From contig NW_024068224.1 of the NCBI RefSeq assembly GCF_009389715.1, positions 62,001 to 126,000 on the forward strand: a stretch of DNA of 64,000 bases, given 5' to 3'. This document shows, piece after piece, positions 12,074-23,870 of the stretch (the first letter of the stretch is position 1; each line of letters starts with the position of its first letter). The position numbers and the translations under genes were made by a program. Under the pieces are notes generated by a model, which did no database searches, was not told where the DNA came from, and saw only the letters and a list, made by a program, of their open reading frames with translations. This DNA is from Phoenix dactylifera (taxonomy: Eukaryota > Streptophyta > Magnoliopsida > Arecales > Arecaceae).

Positions 12074-12544
12074 TTCAAATATAGCACTGTTCCAACCAAG
12101 AAGTCACCCTCCTATCGTATCATCCCTATCTCTAGATATCCATTAATTTAACAGACCACTCCAGACCGACCATACAAGAAAAGATGAGGGGTTCTTCAAC
12201 GACCATAACTATGAGGCTCTGTGCAGGTGTGTATTTAGTCTCATATCAATTATTTGCTAGCTAGATCTTAAGTACTCATACAGGATTAAGGAACCCAAAT
12301 AATATCTTCCAGTTAGCTTTTTTTTTTTTTTTTTTGGTGAGATTTTGAGTTGACATCAGGTTGTACAATAATACAAAGAAGAAAACTACCATTTGAACTT
12401 CAAATTTAATATATATATATTCAACTGGCACGATACAAATGAATGGATGAAATCGATCCATACTTAGTAATGCTTGGGGTATTGATACAACTTATTGCTG
12501 ATGAGAACTTTGAACTCCAGCTGACATTGAAATATTATGAAGCT
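12074..12544. other. 3' flank of PME-A, no gene seen
   Basis: This stretch is AT-rich and has a T-run at 12319-12337. On the minus strand that is an A-run after a CTCACC phrase and could be an old retroposon tail. No coding similarity was recognised. It should contain the 3' UTR and polyadenylation region of the minus-strand pectinesterase ending at 12545. Confidence 0.5.
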
Positions 12545-15194
12545 TCAAAGCAATCCACTGGAATATGGCACTCCAGTCTGAGGCAACCAGTTATCCCCCA
12601 GAATAAAGTTGCTCACCGTGAAATTGCTCGCATCGGTGCTATTGATCACATGAAGTCCCGGCCATGTAACACGATTGCTGGTGTCTGAGCCAGGGCCAGT
12701 ATTGTTGAACTCCGCGTAGTACAGAGTGCTCAGTGCAAAGTCTCCATCCCATGGCATCCAACCCCGGGGGTCAATTGAGCTATCCATGAATGACTCCATG
12801 ATCACCGTCCTTGAGTAATTCTTCCATGGCCTACCAAGGTATGTGATCGTCGACCCGCTATCGGCGGCAAGGTCGGCTGCTGCACGAATGTTGCAGTCCT
12901 GGACGGTAGTCCCGGTGTTCTGGTTCGGGTCGGTCCGGCCTTGGGCTGTGATGGTGTTGCTCTGGCCTTGCATGGGCAGCCTAGAATATATGTTGCAGTT
13001 CTGGAACACAACAGCTGCGTTGCCAAATATGTAGTCTACTGTGCCATAGATGTCACATTCTCTGTAGAATTGCCTCATGGAATGAGTGTAAAGGGTGTCT
13101 TGGTAGCCTTCAAAGCTGCAGCTGTAGAAGGTGGAGAGATCGGCGCCGTTCCGGACGGCGACTGCTTGGTGTTTGATGGCACCGGCCGTGTTTTGGAAGG
13201 TCATGTTTATGGCCACAAATGCTTGTCCAACAACAGCTGCAGCCCACATAAATTAATCAAATAGATCAGGTTTCGTATCCCAAGTGGGGACGCCAAGATT
13301 AAGGTAAAAGGATTAGAAACTCTTTTTTTAAAAAAAAAAACATGATCTGTCAGATTGATCCTAGTGTGAAATTTATTAATTATTTTCATTCGAGAAATGA
13401 TTATTGGCTTAGTCTTTGGAGTGTTTTGACTTGTGATTAGTGCTGAAGTAACTGTGGAGAACATTTCCTACGTTAAACTAGTCAAAAGTGCTGAGTTGCT
13501 AACTTTCCACTTCCTACGCTTTTTGCCCTTAAACACATGGCACGTGAAGTTGCGAGTTGGACGTATGTCACACGTGGTCGATTTATAGGTCAAGCAAGCG
13601 ACCTTAATTGGTTTTAGCGATCATGCATGGTTAAGGTAGAAGATAGTAATTAATTTTAGTCATATCGCGGTAAGATGCACAACTATCGAGTTATATGTTA
13701 CATGGTTTTGTTCAGAGAAATCAAAGTACTTGAATGGGATTTTTTTATGGTAGACTTCTGAACTTTAGAATTTTATACCATCATGGACGGCTACCATAGT
13801 ATCCATCTCGGAGACAGACAGCTTTTCATCTCATCCACAACGTGTCGTGTATTGCGCTGAAAAATATCAGAACATATTTTTGAGATAAATGAGAGCCGTC
13901 CTTTTTTGAGATGGATAATATAGTGGCAAAAATCTAAACCTCAAGAGAATCGGACCTCTAACAGTACTAGATTAAGATGATGTCTCACTGCCACGTTGTT
14001 TGACACCTAGTTGTTGATCAAGAATAACGCCTAGTTCGGAGTCAATGTTAAGAGCGAAAAGACTTCAAAAATCACCGAAAACCAAGAGCTAAAGCCAAAA
14101 ATTCACTGTCGAAAGTTTGGACTTCCGGTGACCATTATAGTAAGAACAAACTTACCTAAGGTTGCCGAGTTGAAGGTCGTCCACCCATCAACAACGCTAT
14201 GGTTGCCGGTGACCACCGTCTGGTTAATCCCATCTCCGATCATCATCAAATACTTCTTCTTCTTCGAAATCACCACGTACTCTTCATAGACTCCAGCATC
14301 CACGTATATCAGGTAGTAACCGCTGCTTCCATCCAAGTTATCAGGAGCCGAATCCACGGCGTCACCAATGGTGGTAAAGTTCCCACTCCCATCCTGGCTT
14401 ACCACCACAATGTCATTAACCAAGACGGCGTCCGTCGCCTGGAGAAGCCTCCGGCCGGTCCTGCCCTCAAAGAGCTCTCGGCTGGGGTTCGACATTTTCA
14501 ACGGTAAGCTCCCGTCCCGGCCGATCTCGACTTCATGGAACAATAAGCTCCTCCCTCGGAGGAGCCGGGAATTCGGGACTCTTGAAGGGACGAAGGCATG
14601 GTGGAACTTGGTCTTCTTGTTTTTTGGGACCCAAGCCTTGGTGAAGAGAGCTAACGAGACACCGTAGAGCTTGGTTCCATTGGAGAGGGGAACGGTGAGG
14701 CCATTTTTGACGGACCATGCCGAGGCGGTGGCCTGGATGCCATCGAGGCAGGTCTGCTGGTTAGTGAGGAGGGCTGAGAGGAAAGTTTGAAGCTTGTCAG
14801 CCTGAGGGTCGAGCAGGTTATTAGTGGAGTTCAATGTAACACCGGCGGAGGTCAAGAAGTCGATGTTGAGCTGAGATAAAAGTTGGCAGTCTTCCAGTGC
14901 TCGGATGGCGGTCTGGGAGAGGGTGGAGGGGCGAGCGAGATAGCGGTTGATCAAATTTAAATACTTCTGGGCATTCAAGAGCGATTTGGCGAGGGAGAAG
15001 CGGCCATAAGTGTAGAGGTTTTGGACGCCTCGCGGCGGGAGGACCGACTTGCAGAAGTTCGGGTCAGGTGTGGAGTTGCATGCGGTTGTCGGGGTGACGG
15101 GGGCCAATGGTGGGGTGTCGGCGAGGGAGGGAGTGAAGAAGAAGAAGAAGGAGGAGGAGAAGAGGAGAAGAAGAGCAATGGTGTTGGAATTCAT
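12545..15194 (-). CDS. Pectinesterase with N-terminal inhibitor domain (PME-A), 2 exons
   Basis: Exon 1 is 14156-15194 and exon 2 is 12545-13236; the 919-bp intron has GTAAGT donor and CAG acceptor, phase 1. The spliced product is 576 residues. It begins with a signal peptide (about 1-26), then a PMEI-type domain with conserved cysteines (ACNSTPDPNFC, EDC, QTC; about 35-185). A GRRLLQ motif follows (about 250), matching the RRLL site where subtilases cut type I PMEs, and then the PME catalytic domain. Seen there: GxYxE-type start, [31 protein letters not shown] (two Asp region) and YLGRPWKNYSRT (substrate Arg). The family removes methyl esters from homogalacturonan in the cell wall, releasing methanol; the inhibitor part probably keeps the enzyme inactive until it is cleaved in the Golgi. 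It has the same strand and architecture as PME-B. Confidence 0.95.
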
Positions 15195-15258
15195 GACCTT
15201 AGATGGATTGGAGGTTAAAGACTTTTGTTTGGAATGAGGGTGGTAAGGGTCAGGGGAT

Positions 15259-15264
15259 CTTATA
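15259..15264 (-). promoter_or_regulatory. TATA-like box of PME-A
   Basis: The minus strand reads TATAAG about 65 bases before the ATG at 15194, a plausible distance for a short 5' UTR. A (TA)n microsatellite at about 15264-15291 lies directly upstream of it, so the core promoter abuts a length-variable repeat. Confidence 0.5.
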
Positions 15265-16724
15265 CATATATATATATATATATATATATAGATGAAGAGG
15301 CTTTGAGAGGTTCCATTGTCCTTCTATCATTTTTTTATTTTATGTTTTCTAATGCAAGTTAGGGTCAAGATGGGTGACTTGAGAGATCCAAAGCGCGTGG
15401 AAGGAAGACGCTTGTGGAAACGTTGGAGCAACGACAGGGAATACAAAGCTGGCACTAGATTTATTAACAAGTGGGTGATGGGCAAAGGACCGGGGGCTGT
15501 GCTCTACTGCTCTTGGGATAGCGATGAACCAGGAAGCAAGTCGTGGGGGAAATTTCAAATGTTTGGCAGGCTGGATATTTGGAAAGGATTGTCAAAAGGA
15601 ATGATCTTTATTTTTAGTTGGGGTAGTAAGGCTTAATGCGCGGTAGTGTCTTTAGAATTTGAAGAACCGTAAAAGATGGGCCAGGTTTGGCAAGTAACAT
15701 ATTTGTTTATTCGATTTGTGGGGGAAGTTGTGGAGTGTCCCAACATATATTTATTTGTTTTGTCCAATGGAGAGGAGGCATATGTTTGATAGATGGATAG
15801 AGTTTGTACCATCTAGAAGTTTGTAGCGGATTTGGGATTAGACCAAATCCGGGAATTGGAGTCAGCTTACATGACGAATTAGCTATGATTTAGAGTGGTG
15901 GTTGGGAGTGGCATTAATCTGTTAATGAAAATATCTGCTGAAAAGGCAGCAAAATTATGATAGTTTAGGAGAATTGAAGGTCTCCTCCATGCTTTCCGCA
16001 CTCTATTGAGGAAACTAAAGGAGGGGAAAGTTCGCTCCTCCAATTGGACGAGGTTATTTACTGAAAATATGGATGATGGTTCTTCGAGTATTTGATAAAG
16101 TATATTTTAATTTTTTTGTTTTTTTTGTTTTCCTAAAAATAATAAAAATTGTCAAGAAAATAGCTTGGAGAAGGGTCTTACAATTTCTTCTTTTTTTTTA
16201 AATAAAAGGGTCTTATAATTTTCACCATTGAATCAAGGCTATCTTGGATTGTTATTGAATTGTGTGCTTTAATTTAGTAGATTTTGTTGAAATTCAAGAA
16301 TTTTGAATGCATAAACTATATACAATGTACTGGAGGTAAAGATATTAATTCTAAGTTTGCAGGCAGATTTTGTTGAATCTAGCTCTAAATAGTCACAGCC
16401 TTAACTTGAGTGAAATTCCGAGATTCCATCCTCTTGTCAATCTAGCTCGACTTGTGTCAAGTTTGAAAGGTTAGATTTGATTTTTCCTTACTTCATTTTT
16501 ATTAGAACGAATCACGGTTCTTCGAGTTCGATTACCTTGGGTCTAATTTTGTGCATGATCCATAATAATCTGTCCATCCAACATTCCTTTGGTTGCCTCT
16601 CCATTCTAATTGAATGCATGTCACCAATGAACAATTAATTATTTATTTCCACTAGAATATTTAAATTAACGATCATTTCCAGCCTAATCCAAGTTTATAT
16701 ATTCTAAATCCTGAGAATTAGTAA
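15265..16724. other. Upstream region of PME-A, no gene seen
   Basis: Apart from the (TA)n tract at its left edge, this is unique-looking AT-rich sequence. An open frame at 15316-15636 has no recognisable domain and lies in the promoter region of the divergent gene, so I do not call it. Confidence 0.4.
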
Positions 16725-17228
16725 GGATGAATTTCGATGAAAGCCTGCCTGCTGGTGGTGGTAGTGCTGGAGTGGCATTTGTGATTAGACACCACGGCTC
16801 CAGGCTGATTGTTGCGAAGGGATGTCGTTTTTTCGAGGCTTCAGTATTTGGGACGAAGCTCAGGGCAGCATGGAAGGAGCTCTCCTATACAAGACCTGTG
16901 CTAGAGGTTGGTTGTATCATCCTGGAGAGAGACTCAGCCTTATTGATTGAGCGCTTATGGGAAGAGGGTGGGAGGAGGCAGAGCACCCCCTTCTAGGCGA
17001 CACACGATGGATGTTGCAAGAGTGTCGTACTATCTAGGTCAGGCATGTTCTTCGGGAGGCAAACCAAGTTGTTGATTGGGTCGCCTCATATGCTGCTCAT
17101 CATTTCGGAGAATTCCTCTGGACTCAGCAGTTTTCTGTTTCCTTTGCTTTGTATAGTCTTCTTGCTAATGATGTAGCTAACTGTGCTCATGCAAGAGCAC
17201 TATGAGCAACCGATGTACTAAAAAAAAT
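16725..17228 (+). mobile_element. 3' end of a LINE: RNase H fragment
   Basis: Beginning at 16727 the plus strand encodes MNFDESLPAGGGSAGVAFVIR and KLRAAWKEL, matching the start of the RNase H domain (RVT_3 type) at the end of plant L1 polyproteins. After a stop or frame change the same domain continues around 17034-17200 with LREANQVVDWVASYAAHH. A short A-run at about 17220 may be the tail. The 5' part of the element is missing. Similar pieces occur at 42000-42560 and 55399-55912. Confidence 0.7.
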
Positions 17229-18558
17229 AGAAAACTGATGTTATATGGCAGAATGACCACCGACATCATATTAGGATCGCGACTCATCTTAAATTAAGAA
17301 ATTAATATCAAATCGAAGCCACTCTCGATGTCAAACCTCACGAGAACATTACATTATAAGTCCACTATAGATAGAAAGCAACTAAAAATTGTTTGTTCGT
17401 ATGCTTGACTTTGACATAAGTGCACAAAAACAGATTGTCCATTGTTGTCATCTCTAGGCTTAGTAACTAATGGCAGGCACAGAAACGCGGTTTCTCTATT
17501 AATTGATCCAACTGGTAGGAAGAAACTAGGAAGACGTGCATGTGATAATATTTCATGGAGATAATTCCCTCTCTCTCTCTCTCTCTCTCTCCCTCTCTCC
17601 CTCTCCGAGGTTTTACTTGCATGTTTTCCGACATGCTTTGGTCGCGAGGTGGGAGGGGCTTCTTTTATCCTTCCTTCCTCAATATTAAAAGAAAGAGCTT
17701 TAGCCAAAAAAGGGCTTTAGCCGTGAGAGTAGGGAGGACATGGAACCCGGCCGGTGCAAGTCTTTCCAAACCAGACAAACAAATCATTCCTTCTCCGGGT
17801 CCCTCCCAAATAATGAGGTTAGGCCATTAGGACTCGGTAGTTTTATGCATCAGATTCGAAGGATTTGGAATGGAGACTAATGGAGTCAAAACGGAGAAGG
17901 AAAGAAGTGCAGCTGGTATTGGAAATCATTGGAGGCTGAACGCGGTTGGTGGTGTTGACGGTGCTCGTCAGCAAGTTGGTTGTTGGTGTTTTAATGCGAA
18001 CTCAAGCGATGGCAGCTACAGCCTACACGAGTCGAGCCCGCTGTCAGAATTTGACCAGGACTGCGTGATCCATTTGCCTAACCTTGGAATGGAGGCGAAG
18101 ACGACTTTCTGACCGGGTAGGCTAAATCATTTTAAGCTCTTGACACGATAATTTCCTGCAGCAATCTGGTTCTCAAACAAAAAAAAAATCATGCAGCGAT
18201 TTTCTTTTTTTTTTTTTATGTATAAACAACTTTCATGTCGTAGGTTTTTTTTTGTAATATGCCATTTCCTGATATGATATTAGTAGATTGGAGCATCAAC
18301 ATTCCAGACATTGTTTAATAGGAGGAAGATGAGCTTAAGTTTTTGAGAAATACTCTATAGAGCCAGCATAGCGACATGTTATGTATGGTACGTAAACCTA
18401 TCTTATTTGATAGCCGTCCATCCCTTGATGGTGATTTTGAAGCATGGCACGCATACCCCAAAGGATCCATGCTTGGATATCAAAACTGGAATTAGTAGGA
18501 TGATTTGATTGATTGTGAAAGTTGCCGGCCTAGTGAACCCTAATTCCACCAAACAGAT
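17229..18558. other. Intergenic, no gene seen; CT microsatellite
   Basis: A (CT)n microsatellite occupies about 17567-17606. The remaining short frames lack recognisable domains. The duplication CAGAT (18554-18558) marks the insertion site of the gypsy element that follows. Confidence 0.5.
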
Positions 18559-18927
18559 TGATGCAGGACGGAAGTACGGATTGAAATACAGAGAGAAAGA
18601 GGAGAAGAAGAGGGGAAGAAGAAGGGAAGGAGGAGAAGAGGAGGAGGAAGAAGAAGACCAATTTTCATTCATTAATTCATTAAAAAAATAACAAATGCAT
18701 GCCCTATATATATATAGGGCCACCAAATAACAAATAAGTCCCAACAAGAAAAACAATTCGAAAGAGGTCCTCACAAGACAATATGCAGACTAATCCTATC
18801 CACATAAAATAAATAATAATAAAAGAAAAACATCAATCAATCCAGCCACAATGAAAGTGGCTGGACCGTCTTCCTGCGACAACCATAATCCCGCAAAATA
18901 ATCAGTCCAGTATTCGTGTCCGCACCA
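18559..18927 (-). repeat. 3' LTR (element orientation) of the second gypsy element
   Basis: It is identical by eye to 26024-26392. It includes a purine-rich stretch (18585-18658), a palindrome around 18702-18721 (CCCTATATATATATAGGG), and a 9-bp-arm hairpin at 18841-18865. The last codons of the polyprotein run into it. Confidence 0.95.
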
Positions 18928-21900
18928 ACTCCCCCCGGGTAAGAAGAAGTCGACCCCGACGAATGACTCTGGTAGTACTCCAAAAGATCTGGGTCAATGC
19001 GCTGTAACTCCGCACGGGTAATCCATGTAGTATCAGACTCCGGGCGTCCTCGCCAACGAACCAGAAAACGCTGAACACCCCCATCACTGGTAGAAACAGT
19101 CTGCTCATCTAAAATGGCATCAATATGTTCTTTTTGTGCTGGTGGTAAAGCTAGATTGGTCGGGAATGGGATGGAATCAAGAAGAGGAGTATCATCAAGC
19201 TCAAGTGATGGCGGAGCGAAAGGATCAGTAGGAATAGAAAGGGGGCCCTTGTAAGCAACCAAATCCTCAATATTAAAAGTGGAGCTAATACCAAAATCAG
19301 AGGGAAGATCAAGAACGTAAGCATTAGTACCCACGCGTTGCAATACCCGAAAGGGCCCAGCACTACGAGCCTGCAGTTTCTTGACGGTTCCAGATGGAAA
19401 CCGCTCAGGCCGAATACGTATCATCACATAATCTCCAGTTTGAAATGATTTATCTCGCTTATGAGAATCAGCTTGTAGCTTATATTGAGCATTACTCATA
19501 TGAATGCGCTTGCTAATTTCCTGATGCAGATTATGAATGTGCTGTGCAAATGCATGTGCAGACTCAGAAATGCGAATATGGGGGGACATAGGTAGGAGAT
19601 CTACAGGTTTGCGAGCTTTATAACCATGGACCACTTCGAATGGACTCATCCCGATAGATCTATTGACTGACGAATTATATGCAAATTGGGCGACAGGCAG
19701 AATAGAATCCCAGTTACGATTGTGATCCCCGACTAGACTACGCAGAAGGTTACCTAGACTTCGGTTGACGACTTCGGTTTGGCCATCGGTTTGAGGATGA
19801 TAAGCCGTAGAAAATTTAAGTTTGGTGCCAACCAGATGCCACAAGGTTTTCCAAAAATAGCTCATGAAACGGACATCCCTATCGGAGACAATGGTTTTTG
19901 GTAAACCGTATAACTTAACAATCTCATCAAAAAATATCTTGGCTACTCGAGAGGCATCAGAAGTTTTGGAACAAGGAAGGAAGTGGGCCATTTTAGAAAA
20001 ACGATCCACAACCACAAAAATGGAGTCATGTTTCCGAAATGTGCGAGGAAGGCCGAGTACGAAGTCGATACTAAGGTCAAGGCAAGGGCGATCTGGGACA
20101 GGTAACGGAGTGTATAGGCCAGTATTTTGTTTTTTGTGCTTAGCTAGTTGACATGTGCGACACTGTCCCACAATTTTAGCAACATCCCGTTTCAAACTTG
20201 GCCAAAAAAATTGACGTTCAACTTCTTCTATGGTCTTATCACGGCCAAAATGTCCAGAGAGACCACCGGCATGTACTTCCCATATCAAGAAATCGCGCAC
20301 GGAAGTGCGCGGAATGCAGAGCTTGGAAGCTTTGAACAAGTACCCGTCTTGTAGATAAACACCATCAATCAAAGGTCCTTGTCCATCAGCAAGGGCATTA
20401 TAAAATTGGCCAAAATCTGGGCAAGACAAGTAATCCAGCTTAAGTCTATCAAAACCGGTGATGGAAACAGACATGGCGGACAACAGAGTTACTCGACGAC
20501 TTAACGCATCAGCCGCTTTGTTCGCAGCACCAGACATATGCTTGAGGACAAAAGTGTAATCCTGGAGGAACTGAACCCACTTGGCATGTCGATGATTAAG
20601 TTTTTTCTGGGAATTAAGAAAACGAAGTGCTTCATGGTCAGAATAGAGAACAAATTCATTAGGAAGGAGATAATGTCGCCAATACCGTAGGGCCTGGACT
20701 ATGGCATAAAATTCTTTGTCATAGGTGGAATATCTTTGTCTAGCCTCATTCAGCTTTTTACTAAAATAGGCTATAGGATGACGTTCTTGACTAAGCACAC
20801 CACCTATTCCTAAGCCAGATGCATCACATTCCACCTCAAAAACTTTGTTAAAATCAGGGAGTCGCATAACTGGCGCTTCCGTCATTTTTGTCTTAATGTC
20901 ATTAAATGCTTTAGCGGCTGCGCGTGTCCACTGAAAGTCACCTCGTTTAAGACAATCAGTGATAGGTGACATAAGTGTACTGAAGCCCTTAATAAAATGA
21001 CGGTAAAATGTGGCCAGGCCGTGAAAACTACGGATGTCAGTAATATTCTTAGGTTCAGGCCATTCAACAATTGCGGTGATTTTCGCAGGATCAGCAGATA
21101 AACCCTCAGAAGAGACTATATACCCTAAGAAGTTTACGTGAGTAGTGAAAAATGAACACTTCTTAAGGTTAGCATAGAGGCTCTCGTTGCGTAAAGTCGT
21201 ACAAACTTGCCTTAAATGGCCTAAATGTTGCTCCTTAGTTTGACTATAAATAAGGATATCGTCAAAGTACACGACTAAAAATTTGCCCATAAAAGGTCGG
21301 AGTACTTGAGTCATCACTCGCATAAATGTACTTGGAGCGTTTGAGAGGCCGAAAGGCATTACCAGCCACTCATAGAGGCCATCTTTTGTCTTGAAGGCTG
21401 TATTCCATTCATCTCCTGGACGAATCCGGATTTGATGGTAGCCACTTTTTAAGTCAATCTTGGAGAAAATCGAGGCACCTGCCATCATATCCAGCATATC
21501 GTCGAGCCGGGGAATAGGAAAACGGTATTTGACCGTGATTCTATTAATAGCCCGACTGTCTACACACATTCGCCAAGTCCCATCCTTTTTTGGAGTAAGA
21601 AGGGCAGGTACGGCATAAGGACTAAGACTCTCTCGAATAAATCCCTTTTGTAGAAGCTCGTTAATTTGCTTTAGGAGCTCTGCATGATCAGAAGGGTTCA
21701 TCCGATAATGGGGCAGGTTAGGAAGGGTAGCTCCCGGGACTAGATCAATGGCATGCTGAATATCACGCAAAGGGGGTAAATGATCTGGAAGGTCTTCAGG
21801 AAAAACTTCTGTGAATTCCTCGAGAATAGCGAGGGATTCAGCCGATAATGTGCTTTTAAGATGTGGCTGAAGTTCTTTAACTAGCAGGGCAAACACCGGA

Positions 21901-23870
21901 GAGTCCTTAAAGACGTTCCTCTCAAATTCCGTGGGGTTAAGGATATGCAGTTCCTTCCCCTTTGAGTTACTCTTGTCCGTACTCTTATTTAACGTTTTGG
22001 GCCGTAAAGGATTAAGCTTAATCTTTTTACCCTGGAATACAAAGGAGCAAGAGTTAGTTCGACCGTAGATGGTGACGTCGAGATCGAACAACCAAGGCCT
22101 ACCTAATATCAGATGACCTACGTCCATTGGGAGTACGTCACACCAGACAGTGTCTTTATAAGAGAGGATTTGAATAGGTACAAGACACCGTTCCTTAATG
22201 TGAATGGACGACGTGTCGATCCAGGAGACCTTATAAGGTTGAGGTTGGGACACAGGAGTCAGACCCAAGCGGGCGACAATGCTGGAAGATATCGCATTAA
22301 TGCAGCTCCCGCTATCAATGATGACTTTACAATCTTTTTCGCCGCATTTAATGTAAGTGTGAAAAATTGAGGTTCGTCTCCAGTCATCGGTCTCTTTAGG
22401 CTGGGTAATTGCACACCTTACTACATTCAGAGTGGATTGATCAGGTTCGTGGGCAATTTTCTGGGGGTTAGGTCGGAGACAGCCTAAAAATTGTGATTCT
22501 TCCTCAGTTTCGTCTTCGACATCGTGAATATCATCTAAATTAGGCTCATAAATTTGTTCCTCCAAATTATCTATGTCATCCTTCTGTTCATGTGTGTCAA
22601 TAACTAGGGTCGGATTTGCACATTGGGAGGCAATATGACCAAACCCTTGGCATTTAAAGCACTGAATTCGTGAGCTTGATTTTGGAGGTTCACCTAAAAT
22701 TCCTTTGCCTTTAATATCTCGGTTTTGGATAGGTGGAGAAGAAAAGGGTTTGGGAGGGACAGAACCGACTGGGGGTCTGGGTCCAGATGGTTGGGCACTA
22801 GTGGGGACCCGCCTGGTGTCAGGGCGCCTAGCAAACATAGATTTGGAGAATTGTTCATAATTTTGCACAAATGTATAGGCTTGGTCTAAGGTGGACACTT
22901 CACGAAGGACAAGTTCTTTCCTAAGCTCATCATTTAGACCTCGTCGAAATCGACTCAAAATCATACGTTCATCTTCAGCCACATTACTACGCATCATAAA
23001 TTCATCAAATTGGGCGATGTATTCAGTAGCTGTGCGACTACCTTGTCTTAAATTGTTCCATCGATCTAAGAGGTCAGATTGATAACTTAATGGAAGGTAT
23101 TTTTCTTTTAATTTTTCTTTCATCTCTACCCAATCGGTAATAGCAGGTTGATGTCTCCTGGCTAACAGTTGTTCGGTGTTTTGCCAAAACAACTTAGCTC
23201 GACCAAGGAGTTTCATTCTAGCGAAGCGGACCTTTTTCTCCTCCGACAGATTGTACCACTCAAAGAAGTGATCCATTTCGTGTAGCCAATCGGAGAAGAC
23301 CTTCGGATCAAGACGACCATCGAAAGTGGGGGCTTCAATCCTAATGCCTCGCATTACATCTTCATCAGGGTCACGAGGCTCTCTAGATTCTACGGTATGT
23401 CGGTGACCTCTATCAACAGGAGGAATGGGACCAGGTCCTCTAGGGCGAGGGTAGGCATAATGGTGACCTGGAACAGACCTATGATCAAAGTTGCCCTGCC
23501 GAACCGAACCTTGTTGTTCTAGGATTTGTTCTAGGGTATCGTCCTCATCAAGATCCGGTAAATGGGGAGTACTAACCTTTTGGGATTCAATAACCCTTTG
23601 AAGTGAAGCCTCAATTGAATCGAGTCGAGCATTAACCTGGGTGGACATTGTGGTTAGGTCATGAATTTGGGCGTTGTTTGCTTGGACTTGGGCATTCGTA
23701 TTTTGGACTTGAATATTAGTTTTTTGAACTTGGGCATTAGTGTTTTGGACTTGATCATTAGTGTCGTGGATAGCTTTTAATAGGGCTTCAATTTTGGAAT
23801 CCATGTCTAGGGGAAACTCAAGATGAGATGCGACACGACCACTACGTAGATGCATAAAATGAATGACCAA
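18837..23870 (-). CDS. Intact gag-pol-chromodomain polyprotein, 1677 aa
   Basis: A single open frame encodes the whole retroelement polyprotein. Approximate residue positions: gag 170-345 (FDGRLDPKVFSDWL, WYNLSEEKKVRFARMKL); CCHC knuckle CFKCQGFGHIASQC at 403-416; aspartic protease IDSGSCINAIS near 515; RT with YFDDILIYS near 867; RNase H with CDASGLGIGGVLS near 1010; integrase zinc finger (H 1197, CRTC 1235); DDE residues near 1267, 1326 and 1362 (spacing typical of retroviral-type integrases); chromodomain about 1581-1623 (FLVRWRGRPESDTTW). A heptad-like NTNAQVQ repeat near residues 36-65 suggests a coiled coil. The frame reads through the polypurine tract and ends about 90 bases inside the 3' LTR. 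The ATG nearest the gag domain (MDSKIE, about residue 23) is an alternative start. No stop or frameshift was seen. Confidence 0.95.
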   Translation of the reverse strand: MVIHFMHLRSGRVASHLEFPLDMDSKIEALLKAIHDTNDQVQNTNAQVQKTNIQVQNTNAQVQANNAQIHDLTTMSTQVNARLDSIEASLQRVIESQKVSTPHLPDLDEDDTLEQILEQQGSVRQGNFDHRSVPGHHYAYPRPRGPGPIPPVDRGHRHTVESREPRDPDEDVMRGIRIEAPTFDGRLDPKVFSDWLHEMDHFFEWYNLSEEKKVRFARMKLLGRAKLFWQNTEQLLARRHQPAITDWVEMKEKLKEKYLPLSYQSDLLDRWNNLRQGSRTATEYIAQFDEFMMRSNVAEDERMILSRFRRGLNDELRKELVLREVSTLDQAYTFVQNYEQFSKSMFARRPDTRRVPTSAQPSGPRPPVGSVPPKPFSSPPIQNRDIKGKGILGEPPKSSSRIQCFKCQGFGHIASQCANPTLVIDTHEQKDDIDNLEEQIYEPNLDDIHDVEDETEEESQFLGCLRPNPQKIAHEPDQSTLNVVRCAITQPKETDDWRRTSIFHTYIKCGEKDCKVIIDSGSCINAISSSIVARLGLTPVSQPQPYKVSWIDTSSIHIKERCLVPIQILSYKDTVWCDVLPMDVGHLILGRPWLFDLDVTIYGRTNSCSFVFQGKKIKLNPLRPKTLNKSTDKSNSKGKELHILNPTEFERNVFKDSPVFALLVKELQPHLKSTLSAESLAILEEFTEVFPEDLPDHLPPLRDIQHAIDLVPGATLPNLPHYRMNPSDHAELLKQINELLQKGFIRESLSPYAVPALLTPKKDGTWRMCVDSRAINRITVKYRFPIPRLDDMLDMMAGASIFSKIDLKSGYHQIRIRPGDEWNTAFKTKDGLYEWLVMPFGLSNAPSTFMRVMTQVLRPFMGKFLVVYFDDILIYSQTKEQHLGHLRQVCTTLRNESLYANLKKCSFFTTHVNFLGYIVSSEGLSADPAKITAIVEWPEPKNITDIRSFHGLATFYRHFIKGFSTLMSPITDCLKRGDFQWTRAAAKAFNDIKTKMTEAPVMRLPDFNKVFEVECDASGLGIGGVLSQERHPIAYFSKKLNEARQRYSTYDKEFYAIVQALRYWRHYLLPNEFVLYSDHEALRFLNSQKKLNHRHAKWVQFLQDYTFVLKHMSGAANKAADALSRRVTLLSAMSVSITGFDRLKLDYLSCPDFGQFYNALADGQGPLIDGVYLQDGYLFKASKLCIPRTSVRDFLIWEVHAGGLSGHFGRDKTIEEVERQFFWPSLKRDVAKIVGQCRTCQLAKHKKQNTGLYTPLPVPDRPCLDLSIDFVLGLPRTFRKHDSIFVVVDRFSKMAHFLPCSKTSDASRVAKIFFDEIVKLYGLPKTIVSDRDVRFMSYFWKTLWHLVGTKLKFSTAYHPQTDGQTEVVNRSLGNLLRSLVGDHNRNWDSILPVAQFAYNSSVNRSIGMSPFEVVHGYKARKPVDLLPMSPHIRISESAHAFAQHIHNLHQEISKRIHMSNAQYKLQADSHKRDKSFQTGDYVMIRIRPERFPSGTVKKLQARSAGPFRVLQRVGTNAYVLDLPSDFGISSTFNIEDLVAYKGPLSIPTDPFAPPSLELDDTPLLDSIPFPTNLALPPAQKEHIDAILDEQTVSTSDGGVQRFLVRWRGRPESDTTWITRAELQRIDPDLLEYYQSHSSGSTSSYPGGVGADTNTGLIILRDYGCRRKTVQPLSLWLD

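Noticed and set aside
15316-15636. 106-codon plus-strand frame upstream of PME-A
   Set aside because: No similarity recognised and it lies in the promoter region of a divergent gene; considered chance.
18837-23870. Endogenous plant pararetrovirus
   Set aside because: Integrase, chromodomain, LTRs, PBS and PPT show a Ty3/gypsy LTR retrotransposon; there is no movement protein or pararetroviral coat arrangement.
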